Positions 26,651 through 34,047 of a stretch of DNA of 42,748 bases are shown here, in pieces; the first letter of the stretch is position 1, and every line of letters starts with the position of its first letter. This stretch comes from Methylolobus aquaticus (lineage in GTDB: Bacteria > Pseudomonadota > Gammaproteobacteria > Methylococcales > Methylococcaceae): the NCBI GenBank assembly GCA_004168015.1, contig SEYW01000020.1, forward strand, positions 1 through 42,748. The letters run 5' to 3'. A program made the translations under genes and the position numbers. A model generated the notes under the pieces. The model saw nothing but the letters and a program-made list of their open reading frames with translations. It searched no databases and was not told where the DNA came from.

Positions 26651-27024
26651 GTTCATACCTCTACTTTCGTTTAATGTCTGAATATTCCCGCTGCCGCATG
26701 GCAACGCGGTCCTTCACCACGGAAAGACCCGCAGCGCCTGTGATCGCGCCGAGCTGTATTCGGCCGATCGTCGCGCCCGCCCCCCGGGCACAGGTAGAGC
26801 AACTATCGCGCCATAAGTATTTCCTAACGTCCACGCGGGTCGAAGGGGGATTTGCCCGCGACTCGCTGCGGCAAATGCCGCAGCGTGCTGTGGTATTTCC
26901 CTGATTTGTTGGTGTGGTCACCCGGAAGTGAGAACTGACGGACCGCGTTTCGCCGGCCGGAATGCGCGCCAATGGGCTGTCCTGCCGACCGCGTCTGGCT
27001 CGACGGTCATATCCTGAAAGCAGT
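26651..27024. other. Divergent spacer with several inverted repeats
   Basis: This 374-base gap between the secreted-protein gene (-) and the ligase gene (+) contains a 6-bp repeat CGCGGG/CCCGCG (26834-26839, 26855-26860) and a perfect palindrome at 26864-26885. A further hairpin, usable in - strand RNA, lies at 26708-26729 with an 8-bp stem including one G-U pair and a 6-base loop, in the leader of the secreted-protein gene. Both divergent promoters must lie here. Confidence 0.5.
26864..26885. repeat. Perfect 22-base palindrome
   Basis: CGCTGCGGCA at 26864-26873 is followed by AA and then by its exact reverse complement TGCCGCAGCG at 26876-26885. As DNA it is a candidate dimeric regulator site; as RNA it makes a 9-bp stem with a 4-base loop. 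There is no T tract on either side, so it is not a typical terminator. Confidence 0.65.
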
Positions 27025-28377
27025 ATGAGCCTCGTCGAAGGGCCGTCTGCCCTGTTACCCGACAGTCGCCTCGACTGCCCGATTGCGGTTTGTCATGGTG
27101 AAACCCTCGGGGCCGAACGCTTCCTTGGCGAAGCGGTCGCGCTCGCCGAGCGTCTGCCGACGCGTTCGTGGGTCATCAACCTTTGTGCGAACCGCTACCA
27201 TTTTCTGCTGATGTTCGTCGCTGCATTACTGCGCGGACAAGTCAGCCTGCTGCCGCATAACCGCACGGCGGCGGCCGTCCGCGCGCTGGTCGACGAGTAC
27301 CCGGACGCTTATGTAGCCTGTGATGAGGCGCCGCCGGATGCCGGTGCCGTGACGTTCCTCGTCGGCCGGCCCGTCCGATGTCCTCGCGAGGCCCCGAATC
27401 CGCTGTTGGACGGGAGCCGGCCGGTCGCCCTGGTCTTCACGTCCGGCAGCACCGGCAGGCCCGAGCCGCACGAGAAGACCTGGGACATTTTCCGCCGCAG
27501 CGTCGATCTGATCGCCGAGCATCTGGGCGTCGCGTCGAGTCAGGGCCATGCCACCGTCGCCACGGTGCCCGCGCAGCACATGTACGGACTCGAGACCACC
27601 ATCCTGCTCCCGCTGCGCTCCCGGTGCGTCCTGACCGACCGGCCGGCGTTTTACCCGGCCGATGTCCAGTCGGCCCTGGCGGCGCTGCCGGCCCCGCGCA
27701 TGCTGGTCACGACCCCGATTCACTTGCGAGCCTGTCTGGCGTCCGGCATCGCGCTGCCGCGGGTCGACCTGATCGTCTCGGCCACCGCGCCCCTGCCGGT
27801 GGAACTGGCGCGGACCGCCGAGGAGCGGTTCGGCGGGGTGTTGAGGGAGATCTACGGTTTCACCGAGGCCGGGTCGGTCGCTACCCGCCGGACCAGCCGC
27901 GACGATCGTTGGACGCTGTTTCGGGGCCTCGAACTGGATGGCGTCGATGGCGGGTTACGCTTGCTCGCCCCCTACTTGAAGGGTCCGGTGCCGCTGCAGG
28001 ACCGCCTGGAGTCGACCGGCGGCAATCGGTTCCGATGGCTTGGGCGGCTTTCGGACCATATCAACGTGGCCGGAAAGCGCGCCTCCCTCACCGCGCTGAA
28101 CGCAACGCTGCAGGCCCTTCCGGGCGTCGAGGACGGCGCCTTCTTCGTGCCATCGTCCGCAGGCGACGAGGCGACGTCGACCGCACGGCTGATCGCGTTC
28201 GCCGTCGCGCCGCGACGAACCCGCTCGGAACTGATGGCGGAACTCCGCCAACATCTCGACCCTGCATTTCTGCCACGACCCTTGTTCCTGGTCGAGGGCT
28301 TGCCGCGGCAGGAGAACGGGAAGCTATCCCGCGAGGCGCTGGAGGCCCTCGCGGAATCCTGTCGCCGTCGGCGCTGA
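27025..28377 (+). CDS. AMP-dependent acyl/aryl ligase of the aryl-polyene cluster
   Basis: The 450-residue product belongs to the ANL adenylating superfamily and should activate an aryl or acyl acid as its adenylate and load it onto CoA or the acyl carrier protein. It starts at ATG 27025; the longer frame has no support. Core motifs are FTSGSTGRPEPHEKTW (A3 loop), PAQHMYGLETTILLPL, YGFTEAGSVATRR (A5) and a C-terminal ENGKLSREAL, whose Lys is the usual adenylation residue. This is a shortened ANL type, typical of polyene and xanthomonadin clusters. The likely substrate is the hydroxybenzoate made by the cluster's chorismatase. It is the only cluster gene on the + strand and ends 6 bases from the ketoreductase stop. 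Confidence 0.87.
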   Translation: MSLVEGPSALLPDSRLDCPIAVCHGETLGAERFLGEAVALAERLPTRSWVINLCANRYHFLLMFVAALLRGQVSLLPHNRTAAAVRALVDEYPDAYVACDEAPPDAGAVTFLVGRPVRCPREAPNPLLDGSRPVALVFTSGSTGRPEPHEKTWDIFRRSVDLIAEHLGVASSQGHATVATVPAQHMYGLETTILLPLRSRCVLTDRPAFYPADVQSALAALPAPRMLVTTPIHLRACLASGIALPRVDLIVSATAPLPVELARTAEERFGGVLREIYGFTEAGSVATRRTSRDDRWTLFRGLELDGVDGGLRLLAPYLKGPVPLQDRLESTGGNRFRWLGRLSDHINVAGKRASLTALNATLQALPGVEDGAFFVPSSAGDEATSTARLIAFAVAPRRTRSELMAELRQHLDPAFLPRPLFLVEGLPRQENGKLSREALEALAESCRRRR

Positions 28378-28383
28378 AGGGAC

Positions 28384-29115
28384 TCAGAGCATCCCGCCGT
28401 TGATCGAAATGACCTGGCCGCTGATATAGGCCGCCCTGTTTGAAGCCAGGAACCCGACCAGATCGGCGACTTCCTCCGGTTCGCCGGCGCGGCCCATCGG
28501 CACGCGCTGCTTGAGCTTTTCCGCGGGGAACAGGCCTTCGGTCATCGGGCTCCGGATGATCCCGGGGGCGACGACGTTGACGGTGATGCCGCGTGAAGCG
28601 ACCTCCAGCGACAGCGACTTGCTGGCCCCGATCAAGCCCGCTTTTGCGGCCGCGTAATTCGCCTGACCGCGGTTGCCGGCCAAGGCGGCGACCGAGGCGA
28701 TGCTGATGATGCGTCCCCAGCGCGTGGCCATCATCGGCAGCAACAGCGGTTGGGTCACATTGAAAAACCCGTCCAGCGACACGTCGACGACGGCGTGCCA
28801 CTGCCGCTGTGTCATCCCCGCCAGTGGCGCGTCGTCGTGAATCCCGGCATTGTTGACCAGCACCTGGATGGGTGTTTCCTCCGCGAGCGCGCCCAGCAGC
28901 GTCGCGGTCCGGTCCGCATCCGTCACATCGAACAGCAGTCCATCCGCTCGTCCTCCGGCGGCACGAATGCCATCGATGAGATGGTCGAGCGCCGCAGGGT
29001 TGCGATGAGCCTGGGCGAAGACATGCCAACCTGCGGCGGCCAGTTCGCGGCAGATCGCCCCGCCGATCGCACCGCTGGCGCCGGTCACCAGCGCATGTCG
29101 TGTCGGGCTATTCAT
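28384..29115 (-). CDS. 3-oxoacyl-ACP reductase (FabG-like) of the aryl-polyene cluster
   Basis: The 243-residue short-chain dehydrogenase reduces the beta-keto group after each elongation. It shows VTGASGAIGGAI (NADPH loop), LVNNAGIHDD, ISIASVAA with the catalytic Ser, YAAAKAGLIG with Tyr and Lys, and the C-terminal SGQVISINGG typical of FabG. ATG 29115 overlaps the end of the upstream dehydratase gene by 8 bases; the longer open frame runs through that gene and is not real. It is the last gene of the - strand biosynthetic block. Confidence 0.9.
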   Translation of the reverse strand: MNSPTRHALVTGASGAIGGAICRELAAAGWHVFAQAHRNPAALDHLIDGIRAAGGRADGLLFDVTDADRTATLLGALAEETPIQVLVNNAGIHDDAPLAGMTQRQWHAVVDVSLDGFFNVTQPLLLPMMATRWGRIISIASVAALAGNRGQANYAAAKAGLIGASKSLSLEVASRGITVNVVAPGIIRSPMTEGLFPAEKLKQRVPMGRAGEPEEVADLVGFLASNRAAYISGQVISINGGML

Positions 29116-29551
29116 GGTGTGCCGGTCGTTTGGGAAAGAGGATGGACAGGCGGCCATCGAGCAGGGCTGTCCCCGCCGCAGCGATGGAGAAATCGTAAAC
29201 CAGCCCACCGTGGTCGGCGAGTTGGCGCTCGGCCTGGATGATCAGCTCCTCCGGGACATCGTCTAGCCGCGTGCGTGCCAGGCGCAGTCGCCTGATCCCG
29301 CCCAGGTAGCCGGGTACCGCAGCAGCGCCCTGTACGCTCGCCCCCAATGCGGCATGCAGCGCGATGGCCTGCGCCGCATACTCGACACCGCAGACCGCAT
29401 GCAGGCGACCCGCTACGGCCAGCGGGTTGGTCGGGTCGCGGTGCGAGGTCGCGCTGCAGCGGATGTACCCGGTATCCCATTCGAGGACTTGGTCAAGCAG
29501 GCACATCGGGCCGGCGTGCGGCAGCAGCTGCGCGAACGCACTGCGCTTCAT
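29108..29551 (-). CDS. Hotdog-fold 3-hydroxyacyl-ACP dehydratase-like protein
   Basis: The 147-residue protein has the hotdog-fold layout of the dehydratase-like proteins of aryl-polyene clusters: an LLPHAGPMCLLDQVLEWD start with the conserved His, the central-helix segment VCGVEYAAQAIALHAAL, and GYLGGIRRLRL. It would dehydrate the beta-hydroxy intermediate so that a double bond is left at each cycle. ATG 29551 forms an ATGA overlap with the stop of the upstream ketosynthase-like gene; a GTG three codons earlier is possible. A second, FabA/Z-like hotdog protein (33325-33645) is also in the cluster, and the division of labour is unknown. Confidence 0.8.
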   Translation of the reverse strand: MKRSAFAQLLPHAGPMCLLDQVLEWDTGYIRCSATSHRDPTNPLAVAGRLHAVCGVEYAAQAIALHAALGASVQGAAAVPGYLGGIRRLRLARTRLDDVPEELIIQAERQLADHGGLVYDFSIAAAGTALLDGRLSILFPKRPAHHE

Positions 29552-30339
29552 CGGGCACACGAGACGACGACGCGGAGCACACCCGGTCCGCTACAGGGCA
29601 GATGAAGCAAGGCCGATGGCTCCTGCCGCGCGATGGCCGCGAGCAAGGGCAGTGCGCGCGCCGCCGGATTGCCGGCGCGCATCTGCTCGAGTACCCGGTC
29701 GGACATCACGGTCGGACCGCACCCGTCCGAGTCGTCGAAGCCGATGTTCAGCGAGACCGGACCCTTGCCGGAGGCCAGCCGCAGCGCCACCGCGAAGGGA
29801 CACGATAGGGGCCGAAAGGGCGCGATCGGGAACGGGGGTGGCTGATCGAACGCGACCAACAGCACCTCGCCCGGGCTCTCGGCCAGCAGCGCGGACGCCT
29901 CGATCAGACCGGCGGCGAAACTATCGTCGTAGCAGGCCAGACTGGTCGTCGGCCGGTGCGAGCCGGAGGCGATGCTCCAGTAGCCGGACGCGGCGTTGTG
30001 GACCGAGTTGTGGAACTGCGTCGGTGATACCGCGCGCTCGGGTTCAGCGAGTTGGGTAAAGATGAGATCGCAGACATCGACCTCGCCGCCAGAGGACGCG
30101 AAAACGCTGGGGATGTCCCAACGCGAGCGGTCCGGGCCGGCCGCCTCCATGGCAGCTTCCAGTGCCAGGCGGGTTACGGCGGTCGCGCGTCGCCGCTCGG
30201 GACCGCTGAGCGGGCTGCGGCTACCCGGCTGGTACTCGGCGGGAACGTAGCGCTGTTCGCCGCGCAACACCGCGCGGGCCTGCTGCCAGTCGGTCAGGCC
30301 GGGCGCGCTGATGCCGATGCCGGCCACCTGAAGCCTCAT
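29548..30339 (-). CDS. Ketosynthase-like chain-length factor of the aryl-polyene cluster
   Basis: The 263-residue protein is a short beta-ketoacyl-synthase homologue covering only the N-terminal half of the fold. It has SPTQFHNSVHNAASGYWS and SLACYDDSFAAGLIEA where a full enzyme has its active-site cysteine, and it lacks the two catalytic histidines. Such proteins pair with a complete ketosynthase and set chain length, as in aryl-polyene systems. Its ATG overlaps the upstream ketosynthase stop by 4 bases, supporting a KS/CLF heterodimer made from one message. Cys136 is present but in an unusual context, so independent activity is doubtful. Confidence 0.85.
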   Translation of the reverse strand: MRLQVAGIGISAPGLTDWQQARAVLRGEQRYVPAEYQPGSRSPLSGPERRRATAVTRLALEAAMEAAGPDRSRWDIPSVFASSGGEVDVCDLIFTQLAEPERAVSPTQFHNSVHNAASGYWSIASGSHRPTTSLACYDDSFAAGLIEASALLAESPGEVLLVAFDQPPPFPIAPFRPLSCPFAVALRLASGKGPVSLNIGFDDSDGCGPTVMSDRVLEQMRAGNPAARALPLLAAIARQEPSALLHLPCSGPGVLRVVVSCAR

Positions 30340-31517
30340 CGGCGGAACAGAAGCGAGGCGTTGCTGCCGCCAAAGCCGAACGAATTGCACAGCATGTAGC
30401 GTACTGCTGACTCACGGTTGTCGAGCAGGATTCGGCACCGCAGACCAGGGTCGACTTCCTGCGTCTGCAGCGTGCCCGGCAGCAAGCCGGCATCCAGGCT
30501 CAGCGCGGCGATGATGGCGTTGACCACGCCGGCGGCACCGAGCGTGTGGCCAGTCCAACCCTTGATCGAGCTGCACCCGACGCGCTCTCCCAACAACGAG
30601 GCGATCGCGCAGTCTTCGGCGGCATCGTTGGCCAGTGTTCCGGTACCGTGCAGCAATACGTGGTCGACCGCCTCGGGACGTACTCCCGCCCGCTGCAGTG
30701 CGTCCTGCATGGCCAGTCGCGCGCCCGCGCCTTCCGGATGCGGAGAGGACATGTGGTAGGCATCGGCGCTCTCGCCGTATCCGATGAGCTGGACGCCCTG
30801 GCCTGCGCCGCCGGCCTTTTCCAATAGCACGAAACCAGCCGCCTCACCGATCGAAATCCCGTCGCGACGGGTGTCAGCGGGTCGGCAAGGCCTGGCCGAG
30901 GTCAATTGCAGCGCATGGAAGCCATGCAGCGTCGTTCCGCAGAGCGAGTCGACGCCGCCGACGACGGCTGCGTCGCAGAAGCCGGCGTCCATCAGGCGGC
31001 TGGCGCTGGCGAACGCCTTGGCGCTGGACGAACAGGCGGTCGAGATCGCTGTCGCGGGCCCGTCCAGGCCCAGGCGGCGCCGCGTGAAGTCAGCGACGGA
31101 GAAGGTGTTGTGCACCGTCCGATAGCGAAAGTCCGGCGGCAGCGCCCCCGAGGCCGTGTCGCGGCGGCGATACGCGGATTCCGATTCGAGGATGCCGGAC
31201 GTGCTGGTGCCGACGATCACGGCGATGCGGTCGCGACCACACCGCGCGGCGGCCGCGGCGACGTGTTCGGAAAAGTCGTCGCCCTCCAGAGCCATCGCGG
31301 CAAGGCGATTGTTGCGGCAGTCATAGGCGCTCAGCGGGGCCGGTAGCGGCCGGTCTTCGATGCCGGGGACGCGACCGATCCAGGTGTCCAGTTCGATCTC
31401 GGGGAAGTCGCAGGGACGCAGACCTCCCTGCCGCGAACGTAGCGCGGCCAAGGTGGTTTCGGCCCGGGATCCTATCGCGCTAACCAGCGAGTAAGCGCTG
31501 AGACGGAGGGGGGTCAT
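30336..31517 (-). CDS. Beta-ketoacyl-ACP synthase of the aryl-polyene cluster
   Basis: This 393-residue ketosynthase should condense malonyl-ACP with the growing aryl polyene. The full catalytic triad is visible: STACSSSAKA with Cys162, LLHGTGTLANDAAE with His289 and KGWTGHTLGAAG with His323. The C-terminal NSFGFGGSNASLLF is the usual gatekeeper loop. It is followed, with an ATGA overlap, by the chain-length factor and then by the dehydratase and ketoreductase, a compact elongation module. The gene starts at ATG 31517, downstream of a 311-base spacer. Confidence 0.92.
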   Translation of the reverse strand: MTPLRLSAYSLVSAIGSRAETTLAALRSRQGGLRPCDFPEIELDTWIGRVPGIEDRPLPAPLSAYDCRNNRLAAMALEGDDFSEHVAAAAARCGRDRIAVIVGTSTSGILESESAYRRRDTASGALPPDFRYRTVHNTFSVADFTRRRLGLDGPATAISTACSSSAKAFASASRLMDAGFCDAAVVGGVDSLCGTTLHGFHALQLTSARPCRPADTRRDGISIGEAAGFVLLEKAGGAGQGVQLIGYGESADAYHMSSPHPEGAGARLAMQDALQRAGVRPEAVDHVLLHGTGTLANDAAEDCAIASLLGERVGCSSIKGWTGHTLGAAGVVNAIIAALSLDAGLLPGTLQTQEVDPGLRCRILLDNRESAVRYMLCNSFGFGGSNASLLFRR

Positions 31518-31828
31518 GCGACGCGTAAGTGTTCACGCCTGCGACTCGCGGGAGCGGGCCGGGAAGCCGAGACACGCCGTGAATCCGTCCCTGGAGGCTC
31601 GACTGCGGGTTCCCTCCCGCAGACGGTCTCGCCCTCCCGGCCCGCTCCCGCCGCCAAGCAAGGGGGGTCAATGGTTAATGCGACGCGCCCGCTGTGGAAC
31701 CAGCCGGGCTGCGCCGGGCGGGGTCTGGCGCGGGCATCCATTGCTGGCGATTATGCCGAAACCCGGGGCATTTGTCCCCGCCGGTCCTGTCGGCCCGCAG
31801 CCGGCCCCCGCGCTGTCGGCCTGTCGGG
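31518..31828. other. Spacer between the LolA-like and ketosynthase genes
   Basis: This 311-base gap interrupts an otherwise tightly packed operon. It contains GC-rich sequence with no convincing gene; a 75-codon frame on the - strand (31514-31741) resembles nothing I recognise. In related clusters an MMPL-type exporter gene often lies near the LolA-like gene, but I see no recognisable remnant of one here. Confidence 0.45.
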
Positions 31829-32422
31829 TCAGTGCTCCGGTTCGATGCGGATCTCGGACCGGTCGCCGTTCGCTTCGTCGATCCGGATCGATTCGATACG
31901 CGGGCCGCTGCCATGCACATAGACAACCCGGACGATCTCCGCGTAAGCGGCGTCGCGAGGGACCAGGGTCAGCACCCAACGCCGCTCGGACCCGCCGAGC
32001 GTCGCGGTGAAGAGGCGCCTAAGGGTTTCCGCATCGCCGGTCAGGGGGGCCCGGATGCTCTCGATGGCCGCGAGCAGTGGCGGATGATCCGACAGGTGAA
32101 CCGTGCGCGGTGAGTCGGCGGAGCCATCCTCTATGGTCAGTCGGTCGCCGTCGATCCGCAGCGTTTCCTTGCGCGGTACCAATAGCTGCTTTTCGAGGAT
32201 GTCGGGTCGTCGGAACGACAGACGCCCCGACGATCTGAGCGGCGTCGCAACGATCTTCAGGGTACGGATTTCGCTGAACCGCGCAGTGCCTTCCACGCGC
32301 GTTCCGAGCGTGCCGAGCAGGGCGTCGAGATTCCACGTCCGGGGTGGAGCGGGGTCGGCTGCCCAGGATGCGGCGCTGAGCAACGCGAGGGCCAGAGGCA
32401 GACGTCGGCTAGGTTGAGCCAT
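31829..32422 (-). CDS. LolA-like periplasmic carrier protein
   Basis: The 197-residue product has a signal peptide (about 1-22: RRLPLALALLSAASWA) and then an 11-strand-type LolA-like domain, seen in TARFSEIRTLKIVATPLRSS, GRLSFRRPDILEKQ and LRIDGDRLTIEDG, closing with IESIRIDEANGDRSEIRI. LolA-related proteins in aryl-polyene and xanthomonadin clusters are thought to ferry the lipidated pigment across the periplasm to the outer membrane. ATG 32422 overlaps the end of the upstream acyltransferase by 14 bases; the longer open frame is that gene's shadow. Confidence 0.82.
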   Translation of the reverse strand: MAQPSRRLPLALALLSAASWAADPAPPRTWNLDALLGTLGTRVEGTARFSEIRTLKIVATPLRSSGRLSFRRPDILEKQLLVPRKETLRIDGDRLTIEDGSADSPRTVHLSDHPPLLAAIESIRAPLTGDAETLRRLFTATLGGSERRWVLTLVPRDAAYAEIVRVVYVHGSGPRIESIRIDEANGDRSEIRIEPEH

Positions 32423-33305
32423 CCCAGAAGTCATAGAAGTTGAACCAGTTGTAAGGCGATCCGCGGCATAAATCCTCGAGGCGCCGGGCATACTCCTGAA
32501 CGACCTGGGCGTTCGTCGGCAACGACTCGGTGCGGAAATCCGCGAGCAACTCGAAATGCACGGCGTATTCGGCATCGCCGCTATGCGTGCAGGCGAACAA
32601 CAGCAGCGGTACCCGAAACAGCCGGGCGAGTCTCGCCGGGGCTTCCGGGAACCAGGCCGGACTACCCAGAAATTCGCAGGCGATACGTTTCTCATCGCGC
32701 ATGCTGCGGTCGCCGAGCAGAGCCACGCAGCCGCCCGCCTCGAGGAATGCGGCGACGTCGATGAAGGTGTCGGGCCGGCCCAGCGCGATGATGCCGTCGC
32801 TCAGCGACGGATTGATGCGGCGAAAAAGGCTCATGATCCGGCTGGCGTTCTCGGGATACATCAGCGCACGGATCGACAGCCCCTTGTCGACGACGGCCAG
32901 CGTACGCAGCAGGTCGACACTGCCGTAATGGGCGCCCACCAACAGACAGGGCTGGCCGGTCGCGATGAAGCCTTCCAGCAGCTCGAAGCCGCGGACATCC
33001 AGGCGGAACAAGGACGCGCGTCCCGCGTAGACGAACAGCCGGTCGAGGATGGTCTGCGCGAATGTGTGGTAGTGCCGGAACAGATCGCGCGTCCGCGGCG
33101 GGTGGGGCAGGACACGTGCCAGGTACTGCCGGGACGCGGCGCGCGCAGTGCCTGAGAACGCCAGGAAGTAGGCCGTGATCGGGTACAGCAACGCGCGGGC
33201 GACCGGGCGTCCGACATGCAGTGCGATCCAGACGATCGTATTGATCCAGAACGTGTTGCTACGTTCTCGCTGCCGCAGCCAGTGCGGTGCGGTCATCGGT
33301 GTCAT
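32409..33305 (-). CDS. LpxL-like acyltransferase of the aryl-polyene cluster
   Basis: The 298-residue protein resembles the lipid A late acyltransferases (LpxL/HtrB group). It has a hydrophobic N-terminal segment (about 15-45), the catalytic HxxxxD as GAHYGSVDLL, GDRSMRDEKR, and VPLLLFACTHSG. The C-terminal YNWFNFYDFW matches the family's typical YNWFNFYDFW-like end. In the polyene context it would transfer the aryl-polyene chain to a lipid or sugar acceptor in the inner membrane. ATG 33305 is preferred; ATG 33296 three codons later is equally possible. It lies 19 bases after the FabA/Z-like gene. Confidence 0.87.
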   Translation of the reverse strand: MTPMTAPHWLRQRERSNTFWINTIVWIALHVGRPVARALLYPITAYFLAFSGTARAASRQYLARVLPHPPRTRDLFRHYHTFAQTILDRLFVYAGRASLFRLDVRGFELLEGFIATGQPCLLVGAHYGSVDLLRTLAVVDKGLSIRALMYPENASRIMSLFRRINPSLSDGIIALGRPDTFIDVAAFLEAGGCVALLGDRSMRDEKRIACEFLGSPAWFPEAPARLARLFRVPLLLFACTHSGDAEYAVHFELLADFRTESLPTNAQVVQEYARRLEDLCRGSPYNWFNFYDFWDGST

Positions 33306-33324
33306 TCCCGCCCCCGCGACCGGC

Positions 33325-33645
33325 TCAGACACTCGACGCGGACGTGATGTCGCCGTGGGCGGCAACCCGCGACCCGACGCGGCATACGAAGCGATAGTGC
33401 CCGGGTCCACGCGCTTCGATCTCTATCGAGCAGCTGTCCCCAGGCCGCAGCGGCGCCAGAAACTTCACGTTCGCAAGACCCATCGGTGCAGACATGCCCT
33501 CACTTTCCTCCAGCAACTGGAAGACCCGTTCCAGCAGGGTTACCCCGGGCAGGATCGGGTCGCCCGGGAAATGACCGGGAAGTGCCGGGTGGTCCGGAGC
33601 CACGGAGAACCGGGTCAGGGCAAGGGGTAGGGACGACTCCGTCAT
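33325..33645 (-). CDS. FabA/FabZ-like hotdog dehydratase, short form
   Basis: The 106-residue protein has the FabZ/FabA motif HFPGDPILPGVTLLE, which normally holds the catalytic His, followed by VKFLAPLRPGD and a compact C-terminal strand set. It is shorter than FabZ (about 150 residues), as in the small hotdog proteins of aryl-polyene clusters. It probably acts as a dehydratase or its accessory half. Starts at 33651 and 33645 are both possible. It follows the acyl carrier protein gene by about 75 bases on the same strand. Confidence 0.78.
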   Translation of the reverse strand: MTESSLPLALTRFSVAPDHPALPGHFPGDPILPGVTLLERVFQLLEESEGMSAPMGLANVKFLAPLRPGDSCSIEIEARGPGHYRFVCRVGSRVAAHGDITSASSV

Positions 33646-33723
33646 GGGCATGCCAGGGGTGGGGCCGGAATCAAGCACGCAGCGGACAGCTGCAAACGCC
33701 GGGCTAGGCTCCCGCGCAGGGCC

Positions 33724-33984
33724 TCAGGCCGCGATGCGGCGTTGCTCCACCGTTTCCGCCAGATTGCGCAAGGAGGCAAAGGTGCGCACGGTGTCGGGGT
33801 CTTCGGATCGGATCTGAAAGCCATAGGACTTCTTGATGGCGACCGAAAGTTCGAGCATGTCGATCGAGTCGAGACCAAGGCCTTCACCGTACAGTGGCGC
33901 CTTCGGGTCTATCGATTCCGCGTCGACTTCGAGGCCCAGCGTCGCAACGATCAACCGGGCGAGTTCGAGTTCGAGAGGACTCAT
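33724..33984 (-). CDS. Acyl carrier protein of the aryl-polyene cluster
   Basis: This 86-residue protein is a dedicated acyl carrier: GLGLDSIDMLELSVAIKK contains the phosphopantetheine attachment Ser40 in the canonical DSID form, within a helix-rich acidic fold. It carries the growing polyene between the ligase, ketosynthase, reductase and dehydratase. Only one ACP gene is visible, where the E. coli aryl-polyene cluster has two. A phosphopantetheinyl transferase is not encoded in the window and would have to come from elsewhere. Confidence 0.92.
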   Translation of the reverse strand: MSPLELELARLIVATLGLEVDAESIDPKAPLYGEGLGLDSIDMLELSVAIKKSYGFQIRSEDPDTVRTFASLRNLAETVEQRRIAA

Positions 33985-34047
33985 AAGGTCATAGCAAGAC
34001 GAAAATTACGGCATGCGGTCCGGGACATCCCGCCACGGACGAACCGC

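Noticed and set aside
26651..27024. Cyclic di-GMP (GEMM) riboswitch in the leader of the secreted-protein gene
   Set aside because: Hairpins are present, but the conserved GEMM core sequences and tetraloop-receptor pairing could not be found.
31514..31741. Remnant of an MMPL exporter in the operon gap
   Set aside because: The 75-codon frame has no hydrophobic segments and no resemblance to the exporter family.
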